From IMG/VR virus record IMGVR_UViG_3300044675_001894, positions 1 to 64,000 of that record: a DNA stretch of 64,000 nt. One strand, written 5' to 3'. A model generated the notes under the pieces. The model saw only the letters and a program-made list of their open reading frames with translations. It ran no database searches and was not told the DNA's origin. The DNA comes from a virus. The position numbers and the translations under genes were made by a program. Positions 8,011 to 16,658 of the stretch are shown piece after piece (within the stretch, counting starts at the first letter, position 1; each line of letters starts with the position of its first letter).

Positions 8011-8769
8011 TTAATCAACTATTCCCCTCTGTCGGCGCCAGTTTACCCAACCTACAGCCTGTGCTTGGCTTGGGAGCATCCCTAAGTTACCAGCGGCATT
8101 ACGATGCGCTTCAGAAAATGTGTTGTATCTAGTAGGAGTCTGTAGCCCACGGTCAGCACTCCCAAGTACACGACCAACAGTAATATCGTGAGCATGACGA
8201 TCAACTGTCACGGCTTCAGGGTCATCTGGGTTAACAATGTTTTTAAAGAAGTTCCCTGTTTTCCTGTCCATTGGTAAATATTGTTCTGGCTGTGCGGAAC
8301 CCTCAAGGACTGAACGAGCCTGTGATACCTGCCGCCCAGTTACAAAACCACCACTAGCGGTTCCAGTATCCCTTAATTGGCGTGCCATACGCTGGTTGTC
8401 ATTCCAACCAACCTGCGAACTTAGGATTGCAATAGCGCCAGCCCCACGGCGTACATCGCCTTTTCCAATTTCAGTTGCAAAATCATGGGCACGCTTATAC
8501 CAGTCCATACCAGATTTAACATCTTCTGGACTAGCCGTTTTTACGGCGTGGGTGACGTTATGAACCATGCGATTAAATTGGCTTGGATGTAACTTATCCA
8601 TACGAGCACCCAATGCATTAGTAGGGTCCCAAGCACCAATGTTCTTACTTCCCTCTTTTGGAAGTACTCGTTTATAACCATGTGCTACAGGATCAAAGCC
8701 ACGACCAGTAGGAAGGCTTAGTTCTCCACTGTTTTCTGGTACATACAAATCGCCAGTATCCTTAGCCAT
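8011..8769 (-). CDS. Conserved phage protein with HhH-glycosylase-like pattern
   Basis: This 252-aa protein has a central core: WYKRAHDFATEIG, RRGAGAIAILSSQVGWNDN, then KTGNFFKNIVNPDDPEAVTV followed by DRHAHDITVGRVLG. The K..F......VTVDRHA...R.LG run resembles the end of helix-hairpin-helix base-excision glycosylases, where the Asp is catalytic. The similarity is only by eye and the HhH loop itself is not canonical, so it may instead be a structural head protein. It lies in the head cluster between the membrane protein and two disordered proteins, coupled to the latter by a TGATG overlap. Confidence 0.7.
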   Translation of the reverse strand: MAKDTGDLYVPENSGELSLPTGRGFDPVAHGYKRVLPKEGSKNIGAWDPTNALGARMDKLHPSQFNRMVHNVTHAVKTASPEDVKSGMDWYKRAHDFATEIGKGDVRRGAGAIAILSSQVGWNDNQRMARQLRDTGTASGGFVTGRQVSQARSVLEGSAQPEQYLPMDRKTGNFFKNIVNPDDPEAVTVDRHAHDITVGRVLGSADRGLQTPTRYNTFSEAHRNAAGNLGMLPSQAQAVGWVNWRRQRGIVD

Positions 8770-9227
8770 CAGATGCCATCCTTATTTTCAGGGTTAGCCT
8801 CTGCGTACGCACGGGTACCTTGTGCACGTCGTCGCATTGGGTCTTGTGGGCGGTGGTTCATACGAACACCTGTAGAAGTTTTATTTAAACCAGATCGCAT
8901 AGGCTTAAACAGATCAAGCGCATCTTGATAACCAACACCAAGTCCTGACATGTTGCGCTTCATGTCAATACCACCCCTAGGTCCTGGGGTTTTTCCAATT
9001 AGTGGATTGCGGTCGCTTGTACCGTAATCAGGGCGTCGGTACTGTTGATGGGTGTCGTGGAATTGTTGTTTACGGGATTTCATTGCCCCCGTAAAGAATC
9101 CTGCCCCAGCATAAACTTGACCAATCGCTATCCCAGATTGGGTATTAGTAGGGGGAGTCGTTGGACTCCCCCCACTTTCAACAGCGCTGTCAGTTGTGCT
9201 GGCGCCTGCATCGGCGCCGCCTTCCAT
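8769..9227 (-). CDS. Unknown low-complexity head-cluster protein
   Basis: This 152-aa protein starts with an acidic Gly/Ser/Thr/Pro stretch (residues 1-33). A short hydrophobic patch (IAIGQVYAGAGFFTGAM) and a long Arg/Lys/Gln/Gly-rich part (RPDYGTSDRNP; MRRRAQGTRAYAE) follow. No domain is recognised. Composition suggests an intrinsically disordered virion or packaging-associated protein. It is packed between neighbours with no space. Confidence 0.65.
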   Translation of the reverse strand: MEGGADAGASTTDSAVESGGSPTTPPTNTQSGIAIGQVYAGAGFFTGAMKSRKQQFHDTHQQYRRPDYGTSDRNPLIGKTPGPRGGIDMKRNMSGLGVGYQDALDLFKPMRSGLNKTSTGVRMNHRPQDPMRRRAQGTRAYAEANPENKDGI

Positions 9228-9229
9228 AA

Positions 9230-9631
9230 CTAGTCGTTAACGACTGTTGGATTCATGCGGTTCATTTTACCGCCGCTGTTTTGCTCGTACTCAAATGCTG
9301 GCATACCGTCGCCTGACATTGAACCTTGAACGAATTCTGAAAGAACCGCAGGTGCTTCAATCCATGAAGCCGAACCTACGTGAGCACGCTCACGCATTGT
9401 CTCTTCAGGGTACTTGTAGAACATTTCTGGGTTGTTGTGGTTCTGACGACCAGGAGCCGACGATGGGTCAGCATATGCACCACGAGCAAAGTCGTTAGGT
9501 ACATCTGTGTCAGTTGCTACGCCTTCTTCAAAGCGAAGTGGTCCACGGTTGCCTGGGATACTTGGCGCCATTGAACGCTCAAAAACGTTCGGTGAGCGCT
9601 CTGGGAATTGTGGTGCTGGTGCTACGTTCAC
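9230..9631 (-). CDS. Unknown Pro/Asn-rich head-cluster protein
   Basis: This 133-aa protein begins with GTG preceded by ACGGAGG, a strong ribosome-binding site 5 bases away. It is rich in Pro, Asn, Arg and Glu, with MFYKYPEETMRERA and ASWIEAPAVLSEFVQGS as the only ordered-looking parts. It directly follows the terminase gene in transcription order, where small head-joining proteins are common. No family is recognised. Confidence 0.68.
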   Translation of the reverse strand: MNVAPAPQFPERSPNVFERSMAPSIPGNRGPLRFEEGVATDTDVPNDFARGAYADPSSAPGRQNHNNPEMFYKYPEETMRERAHVGSASWIEAPAVLSEFVQGSMSGDGMPAFEYEQNSGGKMNRMNPTVVND

Positions 9632-9677
9632 GTAAGCCTCCGTAATAGGGGTTTTTTAACTTGTTACTAGAGTACCA

Positions 9678-11237
9678 TTAATTAAAGAATGGATTTTCTG
9701 CTACTTGGATCGTAGGCAGGGTGTCATGCATAGACATGAAACAGGCAATAGCCAAGGAGTCTGGGTAGTCGTCAAAAGCACCCTTTTCATCAGGTGCCTC
9801 AGCCAACATATACGGACCACGATAGGTCTTTTCTAGATCGCTCATCTGCTGATTAAAGCGCTTCCATCCACGAGTACGCCGTGCTTTAGAGTGCCCTGGA
9901 ATTATTAATTGATCTCTCTGAATCAACTCTGTAAGATGTACCCATCTCTCATGCTGTGCCTTTGAGTCTGATGAGACTGCAACAACATCTATGTCTGGTA
10001 GAAGTACTTGGAAGCGCTCCGCTACAGCACCACCAACACCTTGAGAGTCAATGCCGATTCTGATCGGGTCATAGTTTCTTAAGAAGTCAATGATCTGGAA
10101 GTACTGGGATTCCCATTCTTCGTTGTTAATCTCCAACCAGTTAAGAACACGGTGCTCATGGAAGCCGAAAGGGTCTGGGTGGTCCCAGTCAACCCAACAG
10201 ACTGTCACTACGGTGGAGTCATTAGATCGGGCAACGTCAATACCGACTACTACAGGAGTACGCCACCACTGCTTTACAAGAGCCATAGAGGGGTCATACA
10301 GGCGTTCTAAGCGCTCATCGGTTACAAACATACCTCGGTCAAGCACCCACTTGTTACAGTAGGACATCTGGAACTCGTCTGAGTCCTCACCGATTCGCAA
10401 TTTCTCTTTAGCAATAAACTTGGCGTAGTTAGGGTTGTACTTTGAAGCAACACGGTAGTCATACTCAAAGTGACATGGGCGTGTTTTCTTACCGTTGACC
10501 ATGCGTCGCTTGTTGTACTGGATCATCTTATAGAAGTAAGACTTGTTACGGGTAGCCGTTCCCGTCAAACAGATACTGCCGTTGTTAAACGCCAACATCG
10601 GCTTAATTGATTTAGCAATCATGTACTCGTCGGCTTCTTGAGCCTCGTCAATCATGACGAAGTGGTACGTCTTTGATTCAATCTTTGCTTTTGGGTTACA
10701 GGTCTGCATACGGCAAAGCGAGCCAGAGTGCTTCAAAGTAATGATGCGACCTTTACCACGGGCACCACCTGAAGTTGCCTTATCGTCAATCTCGGGGTCT
10801 AACAAGAAGTCCATTGCGTGGTCGCTAGTAAGTTTGCCAACGATACGACTGAACACCGTATCTGCTTGATCTTCTACTGGGGCGAACACTCCGCACCAAA
10901 AACCCTTATCAAACTTGTCAAGCCATGTTGGATAAACCTTTGCTAACTTAGGCAAAATCACCATGAGTGAAGCCATGACGTTAGAGAGAACCTCAGATTT
11001 ACCTGACTGACGTGTAGCCACTACCGTCATTTCTTCACCGTCACCAAGGATGACAGATTCAATCAATCGGTAGGCAATAGGTACCTGATACGGGAATAGT
11101 TCCACATCGCAGAACTCTTCGGTAAACACAATGATGCGCTTTACCAGCACGTCTATGAATTCGGCTGAAGTCTCGTCCAGTTCTTCGGCTACGTCCTCGG
11201 CTAAGAGGTTATCGTCTAGTTCTTCGTCTGTTAGCAC
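9678..11237 (-). CDS. terL: Terminase large subunit (DNA packaging motor)
   Basis: This 519-aa protein pumps DNA into the prohead and cuts it. The ATPase domain has Walker A ATRQSGKS (74-81), Walker B FVMIDEAQ (193-200) and the coupling motif LTGTAT (224-229). The RNase H-like nuclease domain has Asp334 in VVGIDVARS, Asp397 in IGIDSQG and a late acidic pair in KGAFDDYPDSLA. The start is GTG. Length is normal. No convincing small terminase is identified; the 99-aa HTH gene or one of the small upstream genes could serve. Confidence 0.93.
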   Translation of the reverse strand: MLTDEELDDNLLAEDVAEELDETSAEFIDVLVKRIIVFTEEFCDVELFPYQVPIAYRLIESVILGDGEEMTVVATRQSGKSEVLSNVMASLMVILPKLAKVYPTWLDKFDKGFWCGVFAPVEDQADTVFSRIVGKLTSDHAMDFLLDPEIDDKATSGGARGKGRIITLKHSGSLCRMQTCNPKAKIESKTYHFVMIDEAQEADEYMIAKSIKPMLAFNNGSICLTGTATRNKSYFYKMIQYNKRRMVNGKKTRPCHFEYDYRVASKYNPNYAKFIAKEKLRIGEDSDEFQMSYCNKWVLDRGMFVTDERLERLYDPSMALVKQWWRTPVVVGIDVARSNDSTVVTVCWVDWDHPDPFGFHEHRVLNWLEINNEEWESQYFQIIDFLRNYDPIRIGIDSQGVGGAVAERFQVLLPDIDVVAVSSDSKAQHERWVHLTELIQRDQLIIPGHSKARRTRGWKRFNQQMSDLEKTYRGPYMLAEAPDEKGAFDDYPDSLAIACFMSMHDTLPTIQVAENPFFN

Positions 11238-11255
11238 AGACCAATCATAGACTAA

Positions 11256-11525
11256 TTAGTAATCGGTTTTATCAAACTTGAGTTGGAGTTGCGATTCGTC
11301 GTTAAAGACTGGGCGTCGTGGGCGCAATTCTGAGATTAAGGCGGCTGAGTCCTCAATGATCATAATGAGGCTCTTGAGGTCTACGGAGACACTCTCAGGG
11401 TCTTCTTCAGAGGTCTGGAAGACCTTCGGGGAATACGATTCAGTAACCAAAAAGAGGTCATGAACTGCATTGATAAGGCGTCGTTTTTCGGTTGCTTCTA
11501 GGTTGTTGATAGTTGGTTTTGACAT
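11256..11525 (-). CDS. Small unknown protein upstream of terminase
   Basis: This 89-aa protein starts at MSKPTINNLEATEKRR; a longer frame would reach into the preceding gene. It is mostly helical and acidic in its middle (TSEEDPESVSVDLKSLIMII), with a basic break (RPRRP). It ends 18 bases before the terminase start. The place and size would suit a small terminase or packaging helper, but no HTH is obvious. Confidence 0.68.
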   Translation of the reverse strand: MSKPTINNLEATEKRRLINAVHDLFLVTESYSPKVFQTSEEDPESVSVDLKSLIMIIEDSAALISELRPRRPVFNDESQLQLKFDKTDY

Positions 11526-11544
11526 GAATTTGATAGTACCACTT

Positions 11545-11781
11545 CTATTTGGTGGCATCAACCCGTCTTTGTAATTCTTCCCAAATATCATCTAGAGCCT
11601 TAATGAACTCTGTTACTTCACCTTCAGGACCACCGTGATAACGCCAACGGTCAAACGAAGCGCCGAGACCCATGATGGTGGTGTCAAACCACTGAAGTAA
11701 TGAGGCTCGGTCTAAGTTCTGTACACGCTTAGGCACATCTCTTCTGGCTGTTTGCTCTTCTTCTTTTTTAAAGAAACCCAT
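11545..11781 (-). CDS. Small unknown helical protein
   Basis: This 78-aa protein starts at MGFFKKEEEQ, with a TGATG overlap with the preceding stop. The core DRASLLQWFDTTIMGLGASF followed by DRWRYHG looks helical and is a conserved-looking small actinophage type found near terminase genes. Function is unknown. The ending EELQRRVDATK is amphipathic and could mediate pairing. Confidence 0.7.
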   Translation of the reverse strand: MGFFKKEEEQTARRDVPKRVQNLDRASLLQWFDTTIMGLGASFDRWRYHGGPEGEVTEFIKALDDIWEELQRRVDATK

Positions 11782-12047
11782 CACCACATTCCAATCTCTT
11801 GTGCAGGTGTGTCCATCTCACGACCACCTATTGCTTGTAGAACACCATCTGTTTCATCTTGCATTTGAATACGCTTACATAGACCTACTTGCGCTGTGTA
11901 CTTGCGGGTGCGCAACTGTATACCTTTACCATGTCTCCATGGGTAGTCAGTTTCTCTTACAATACCCATAGAAACAAAAGGGGTATTAAGGTTTGCGAAA
12001 TCTCTAACAACCCAGTAAAGGCGTCCAATGGCATGGAGCCTATTCAT
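11781..12047 (-). CDS. Small conserved actinophage-type protein
   Basis: This 88-aa protein (MNRLHAIGRLYWVVRDF at the start, then MGIVRETDYPWRHGKGIQL and TAQVGLCKR) belongs to a type I recognise only as a hypothetical family of actinophages near packaging genes. It has a beta-rich pattern and one Cys. It is coupled by overlap to the 78-aa gene. No function is known. Confidence 0.7.
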   Translation of the reverse strand: MNRLHAIGRLYWVVRDFANLNTPFVSMGIVRETDYPWRHGKGIQLRTRKYTAQVGLCKRIQMQDETDGVLQAIGGREMDTPAQEIGMW

Positions 12048-12049
12048 AA

Positions 12050-12505
12050 CTACATCTGAGATTGTACGAAAAACGTGCTCTCTTCATCGCCTGACGCCCT
12101 ACTGTTTGGAAAGTTATTAAGTACCGAGTTAATATAGCGCCCTTTTGATTGAGCAGACGCAAATGATTGATAAACATGTTCTGGGACGTTCAAGTATTTC
12201 CAAGGAGTGCCGTTTTTAATAAAACGAACAAAGAGTATGCCGTTGTAGCCAATTGCTCCAGATGTACCTTCAGTAGCGACATATCGGAAGGCTTCTACAC
12301 GACTGCTCTCATCAGAGGCATGGTAGTAAGTGGTATTTGGATCCCATTGAATTGGAATCATTTCTGATGGCTTAAACTTCGTTTCGTTTGCACGAGTACG
12401 AGTACGCTCTTCTTGAATAGCGTATTGACCTGAGTAGTAGTTTAAACCTTCAGCCAAACGATCTTTTGCTGATCTACTTAGTCCTGGTTTAGGTCGTGGT
12501 GCCAC
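12050..12505 (-). CDS. KTSC-domain protein
   Basis: This 151-aa protein ends in a KTSC-like domain: WKYLNVPEHVYQSFASAQS followed by KGRYINSVLNNFP (about residues 101-133), matching the family's Y.Y..VP..V...F..A.S.G.Y.N pattern. KTSC domains resemble the C-terminal domain of lysyl-tRNA synthetase and are common in phages with unknown function. The N-terminal 60 residues are basic. The start is GTG, four bases after the endolysin stop, without a clear ribosome-binding site, so re-initiation is likely. Confidence 0.75.
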   Translation of the reverse strand: MAPRPKPGLSRSAKDRLAEGLNYYSGQYAIQEERTRTRANETKFKPSEMIPIQWDPNTTYYHASDESSRVEAFRYVATEGTSGAIGYNGILFVRFIKNGTPWKYLNVPEHVYQSFASAQSKGRYINSVLNNFPNSRASGDEESTFFVQSQM

Positions 12506-12509
12506 TTAT

Positions 12510-13277
12510 TTATTTTAGTCCTAAAAGTTGCTTTACTTTTGGACCGACAACAAAGTCCGCACCAAGTTTGTTAGCAACCTTAAACGCCTTCACGGCTTCA
12601 TCCGTTGCTGAGTCTTTTTGACCAGTGACTTCACCCTTGTAGAAGCCTTTTGCCTTGAGGGCTTCTTGAAGTTTCTTGATGTCATCCCCACCTGCTGGGG
12701 CGGGGGCTGGAGCCGTACCTACTGGTGCAGTTACCCCATTGGCATCCATCCATGCTTTTACTGATGCTGGGATATTGTCGCCACATACATAACGAAGGTG
12801 CCATGGCTCGCTTGGGACAACTTCCCATGAGAAACCAAATTCCTTCACGTTTGCAATCAACCAGTTGAGGCGCTTTGGCTCTGATGCTGAGTGAATGTCA
12901 ACCGCCAAGCCGAGGTTATGCTGCGATTTACCAGGCGTGGCAAGCATCGCCATACCTTTCTTGAGGTACCAAGTCTTGCCTTCAAATGTCTTGGTGCTGG
13001 TTCCGTCCACTTTGTCAAGTGTGTAGCGGGTCAAAAATCCTCGTTTTTGCAACTCGTAATCTCTATATGTATCGCCGCTGGAAGTTGGTTTTAGTTCAAC
13101 GCCTTCAGCCTTAGCCTTTTCAACCATTGCGGTCCATGCGCATGCGGCAATCCAATGCATCTTGCCGCCACCAGGAACGGCTTTCAAAAGGTTGGCAGGG
13201 AGTTTTCCTGGTTCAATACCTTTGAGATCTTTTGGAAGTACTACTGGAACAATGTAATCCCATGCAAGTTTGCCCAT
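12510..13277 (-). CDS. Endolysin: M15 D,D-carboxypeptidase-like peptidase plus peptidoglycan-binding domain
   Basis: This 255-aa enzyme should cut peptide cross-links of the cell wall at lysis. The VanY-type peptidase M15B domain has YRD (Arg72), SQHNLGLAVDIH (zinc ligands His120 and Asp127) and SEPWHLRY (Glu157, zinc ligand His160). An Ala/Pro linker (183-196) leads to a C-terminal peptidoglycan-binding domain (about 200-255) with LQEALKAKGFYKGEVTG. There is no signal peptide, so release needs a holin. It is the first gene of the leftward packaging cluster. Confidence 0.9.
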   Translation of the reverse strand: MGKLAWDYIVPVVLPKDLKGIEPGKLPANLLKAVPGGGKMHWIAACAWTAMVEKAKAEGVELKPTSSGDTYRDYELQKRGFLTRYTLDKVDGTSTKTFEGKTWYLKKGMAMLATPGKSQHNLGLAVDIHSASEPKRLNWLIANVKEFGFSWEVVPSEPWHLRYVCGDNIPASVKAWMDANGVTAPVGTAPAPAPAGGDDIKKLQEALKAKGFYKGEVTGQKDSATDEAVKAFKVANKLGADFVVGPKVKQLLGLK

Positions 13278-13334
13278 GATTTTCCACCATCTTTCCTGTT
13301 ACACACAGCGTTGTCTTGGCACTATTTTACACCA

Positions 13335-13922
13335 CTAGTAAACGAAAGAAATCCAACCAGTAGCAATATACTTTGTATCGTTTTGAGAGGTAACGCCCCT
13401 GTGTGTGTACATCCAATCAGCAGGAAATATGATAGTTAGCCCTTTTTGTGGCTGTATTGACAGTTTTTGATGAAACCATTCTGTTGTCCCACCATCAAAA
13501 ACATCATTTAAGTAGGTGTTAAAGACTAATAGTCTCTTAGATACCCCTGATGTTTGTCGTTCAGAATGCCAAGCAAAAAACCCTTCATTAGGCAAATACC
13601 TCTGAATGTTTATTCTTTCAGTGACCCCCCAATGGTCTAGTTCACCGAGTACAGGAAATAGGTTCTTATACTCAGTAACTACTTTTTCAAGTTCATGTGT
13701 GTACTTAACAAACGGGGTATCCCCACAGTCCGTGACAATTGATAGGTCTGTTGACTTCTTCCAATCCTCACGAAGAACTGGGGTAGTTCCGTTGTAGGTC
13801 ATTCCAGCGCTTTTATTTGGGCTGCTTTCAAAATAAGAAATTAGATCATCACACACCTGACCATCTATGTACCATCCCTTTAAAAAAGGGTCAGCATGAT
13901 TCATTTCGTATGATTCAAGCAT
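13335..13922 (-). CDS. 2OG-Fe(II) oxygenase 1
   Basis: This 195-aa protein has the prolyl-hydroxylase-like core of 2-oxoglutarate/Fe(II) dioxygenases: AWHSERQ (His119, Glu121 in place of the more usual Asp), then FPADWMYTHRGV (His174) and KYIATGW (Lys184 as a possible 2OG ligand). It is the last of three adjacent oxygenases and overlaps the preceding gene by 8 bases. The start at MLESYEMNH was chosen as nearest to the upstream stop. Substrate is unknown; phage members may hydroxylate virion proteins, host proteins or nucleic acids. Confidence 0.8.
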   Translation of the reverse strand: MLESYEMNHADPFLKGWYIDGQVCDDLISYFESSPNKSAGMTYNGTTPVLREDWKKSTDLSIVTDCGDTPFVKYTHELEKVVTEYKNLFPVLGELDHWGVTERINIQRYLPNEGFFAWHSERQTSGVSKRLLVFNTYLNDVFDGGTTEWFHQKLSIQPQKGLTIIFPADWMYTHRGVTSQNDTKYIATGWISFVY

Positions 13923-14523
13923 TATGTAACCCAAAGTTAAAAGAAATAACTATCTTGCGGTCACCAACAAGGGCTGGGCACCCGTGCATGAAGTCGCTTT
14001 TAAACATTAATAATCTTGCTGGAATGCACTTATATGAAACGTCTTCAAAAGAGTACTTATTAGGAAATGGAGCAGGGCTTATCATGTTCTGCGGGTTGTC
14101 ATAGAACTTAATAATGTCCTTGTCATCACAATCAACGTAATAAGCGCCACTAATAAAACTGCTTGGATGATTATGTGGAAATAGATAATCTCCCTCAACT
14201 GATAGGTTTGACCACATATTTTCTAATATTAAGTGCTGTTCCCTTAAATCATAACCAAGGGCTACCGCAAACTTTCGTGCTTCGTTTGTTAACTTCCTTA
14301 TAAACTCTGCAAAGAAACTTTCTTTTTCTAAATTTACTTGATTGTGGGTTGAGTTTACATTCAATTCTGGTGTTCTTTTGAAGTCACTATTGAATAGGAA
14401 CATTTCAGACAACCATATATCCATTTCTTCTATGGTTTCAGAACAAAAGTTATCTAATAAATAGATTGGCTTTGGAAACCATTGTTCAATTTTTGCTTCG
14501 TTATTTACAAATAAAGTTGACAT
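13915..14523 (-). CDS. 2OG-Fe(II) oxygenase 2 (TIGR02466-like)
   Basis: This 202-aa protein follows the TIGR02466 pattern: MWSNLSVEGDYLFPHNHP (His117 and His119) and SSFISGAYYVDCDD. RLLMFKSDFMHGCPAL gives the distal His180, and DRKIVISFNF gives Arg189. Family members are common in marine phages and bacteria and are predicted dioxygenases of unknown substrate. It overlaps the upstream oxygenase by 23 bases in another frame and the downstream one by 8, so the three form one unit. Confidence 0.85.
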   Translation of the reverse strand: MSTLFVNNEAKIEQWFPKPIYLLDNFCSETIEEMDIWLSEMFLFNSDFKRTPELNVNSTHNQVNLEKESFFAEFIRKLTNEARKFAVALGYDLREQHLILENMWSNLSVEGDYLFPHNHPSSFISGAYYVDCDDKDIIKFYDNPQNMISPAPFPNKYSFEDVSYKCIPARLLMFKSDFMHGCPALVGDRKIVISFNFGLHNA

Positions 14524-15040
14524 TTATTGCAATCCTTTTTGTGTGACTTACTGGATTTGAACCATGGTGCACAACTGTATTATCTAAAATAAGACACCTA
14601 TTAATAACTGGCTCAATTTCGTGCTTTGAGTCATTCTGATAGTAATAAAAGTTACCGTCAGATTCAATTGGGTAATAAACAGCAGTTAGTATACCCTTAC
14701 TTGCAGGTTGATTTGGTATGTCTACATGCTTTATGTTTTGATGTTCTTTTCCAACATTTGTTGTCATTACGCATCTTATTCTCAGTATTTCCGATAACTC
14801 AACGTCAAGTCGGGTTTCAATGCTGCGCAATATTGGAATGACATACTCAAAAAATGAACTTCTTTGCTCTAAATCACGAGAATAAAAGTCGTGTGAAAAA
14901 CCGTAGTTGGAAAAGTCTCCTAAAAAAGAGTCTTCATAGTCAATGTCTTCGTGAAAGTAATACGGGAAATTTCGTGATACAACCAAATTTGACAATGCAT
15001 CAAGTTCTTGCGCACTTAACAAACTATCCAGTATTTGCAT
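14501..15040 (-). CDS. 2OG-Fe(II) oxygenase 3
   Basis: This 179-aa protein has the iron triad HVD (His105, Asp107) and VVHHGSNP (His158/159), with KRIAINVNF giving Arg169 for 2-oxoglutarate. The spacing fits small phage dioxygenases. It is first of the trio and follows the tail-appendage cluster by 6 bases, so the trio may modify tail proteins. It is clearly diverged from its two neighbours, so the three are probably not recent duplicates. Confidence 0.82.
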   Translation of the reverse strand: MQILDSLLSAQELDALSNLVVSRNFPYYFHEDIDYEDSFLGDFSNYGFSHDFYSRDLEQRSSFFEYVIPILRSIETRLDVELSEILRIRCVMTTNVGKEHQNIKHVDIPNQPASKGILTAVYYPIESDGNFYYYQNDSKHEIEPVINRCLILDNTVVHHGSNPVSHTKRIAINVNFICK

Positions 15041-15046
15041 AGATCG

Positions 15047-15334
15047 TCAGTCTATGCCAGGTTGCACGTACCATTCTTCAGTTACTGGATTCCACATCCA
15101 TGCTGCTCTTGTTTCTGGTTGTGGCACTGGGTTCAACCAATGACCAGCACCATCTCTAGTAAAGTTTGGTGAAGGCTTAGGGGAATAAAAGTATCCGTCA
15201 ACGTAGTCACCATCAATAAATGCTGGGTTTGAGTCAAAGTACTCTATTTCGTTTTCTTTTAGAACATAGTCATCTGGACAAACAATAGCGTTGACAACAA
15301 TGTTGCCTTCCATAATTGCAATAGTTTTACTCAT
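15047..15334 (-). CDS. Small tail-appendage accessory protein
   Basis: This 95-aa acidic, aromatic protein begins MSKTIAIMEGNIVVNAIVCP and ends with RAAWMWNPVTEEWYVQPGID. The ending W.W......W resembles the Trp-containing ends of small phage fibre-assembly or fibre-tip proteins and of the 121-aa gene at 18067. It overlaps the stop of the glycine-rich gene by 4 bases (ATGA). It may be a fibre chaperone or a spike subunit; function is inferred from context. Confidence 0.72.
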   Translation of the reverse strand: MSKTIAIMEGNIVVNAIVCPDDYVLKENEIEYFDSNPAFIDGDYVDGYFYSPKPSPNFTRDGAGHWLNPVPQPETRAAWMWNPVTEEWYVQPGID

Positions 15335-16269
15335 GGTATTGGGAACCTAATAACAACAACTCCTGCTTTACCTGAACCACCGTCATGATGAGTACCGAAA
15401 CAATTTGCACCACCACCACCGCCTGAACCAAAAGAGTTTGCAGAACCGCCACCTCCACCGTATCCACCGTCTCCTGCACCTGATGCTCCACCTGAAGGCG
15501 TACCACCGTTGTTGCATTCTCCACCACCACCGCCACCTGAACCAATAACTGTATAGCCAAGAATTGTGGACAAGTACGCATCAAGGTTATTAACAGTTAA
15601 GCCAGCACCTCCACTACCAGCAGCAGCGGCAGCAAAACCACCACCCGAAGAACTATAACGACCACCAGAGCCACCAGTATTACCTTCGCTTGGAGAGAAG
15701 CCACCTTCGTTACCACTACCGTTCACTGAACCATTTACTGAGTGACCACCACCTGAACCACCAGTAATTCCAGCAGTTGTACCAATTCCACACCCTCCAC
15801 CACCACCACCATTAGTGGTCAAACTACCAATAGTAGAACTTCCACCTTTTCCACCTCTGTCACCTGAAGATGCAGCACCAGCAGCACCGACAGTAACTAA
15901 AACTGTTCCAGCAGAAAGAGAGACTTCTTGCCAAGTTGGACTACCGACAGAAGTAGCAACACGAGCGCCACCACCGCCGCCACCACCGCCACCAGCCCTA
16001 CCTCCGCCACCACCGCCACCCACAACAAGTGCTTGAGCGGTTCCGCCAGAAGATACAGTCAAGTTTCCTGTAGCGGTATAGCGGATATACCTAAAACCGT
16101 TGTAGTCAGTTGTTGTGAACGTTCCAGTTGCACCAACAGCGGCAAATGGAGAGTCACCACCAGCCCAATAGGACGTAACTTGGTTAGTACTACCACGAAG
16201 TGATCGTGGAGCCAACGATCCACCACTAACGGCTTTACCACCAGATGTACTCTTTAGAAAAGAAGCCAC
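15331..16269 (-). CDS. Glycine-rich tail adhesin-like protein 1
   Basis: This 312-aa protein has a 90-residue N-terminal part with TFTTTDYNGFRYIRYTATGN. Then about 200 residues are dominated by Gly runs broken by Ser, Thr, Asn and Ala, and the end is GKAGVVVIRFPIP. The Gly-rich part matches the glycine-rich domain class seen in phage receptor-binding adhesins, which can form polyglycine-II bundles. It is one of six such proteins between 15 and 26 kb. The shared VVVIR...P ending is a conserved beta element. Confidence 0.8.
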   Translation of the reverse strand: MASFLKSTSGGKAVSGGSLAPRSLRGSTNQVTSYWAGGDSPFAAVGATGTFTTTDYNGFRYIRYTATGNLTVSSGGTAQALVVGGGGGGGRAGGGGGGGGGARVATSVGSPTWQEVSLSAGTVLVTVGAAGAASSGDRGGKGGSSTIGSLTTNGGGGGGCGIGTTAGITGGSGGGHSVNGSVNGSGNEGGFSPSEGNTGGSGGRYSSSGGGFAAAAAGSGGAGLTVNNLDAYLSTILGYTVIGSGGGGGGECNNGGTPSGGASGAGDGGYGGGGGSANSFGSGGGGGANCFGTHHDGGSGKAGVVVIRFPIP

Positions 16270-16278
16270 TAAGACTCC

Positions 16279-16650
16279 TTACGCCGTAATGCGGTTAACG
16301 TACCCGTGCATCACAATGACGTTAGTAGTTGCGGCAAATGCACGTACAACTTTAGCGGTAGCGTTACCTTGCAACAAAAGACCTGGAACGATTAAATAAA
16401 GTCCGTTCTCAGCCTTAACCGTATATTCAATGTTTCCATCAGGGGCAGTTGCTTCGCCCCACTCAATCGTCAACTTCACATCAGATGCAGAAGTGTTTAC
16501 CGCATACAACCAAATTTCGTCAATGGTGGTAGCAGTTGCTGACGCTGTGTGGATTGCCGTACCAGCAGTTGCCGTAGCGGCGACCTTGATACCAAGGCCA
16601 GTTCCAGTTGAACCTGCTGGTTGTAGCGCTAATTTAGTGAATGTTGCCAT
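16279..16650 (-). CDS. Tail-appendage beta-sandwich protein, copy A
   Basis: This 123-aa protein is a close paralogue of the gene at 21193: both share KLALQPAG, ATATAGTAIHTAS, WLYA and an identical ending GYVNRITA. It is beta-rich and probably a small trimeric or ring-forming appendage subunit. Weaker relatives are at 19424 and 26070. The four copies are each next to a glycine-rich gene, which suggests a repeated two-gene module. Confidence 0.78.
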   Translation of the reverse strand: MATFTKLALQPAGSTGTGLGIKVAATATAGTAIHTASATATTIDEIWLYAVNTSASDVKLTIEWGEATAPDGNIEYTVKAENGLYLIVPGLLLQGNATAKVVRAFAATTNVIVMHGYVNRITA

Positions 16651-16658
16651 TGTTTCTC

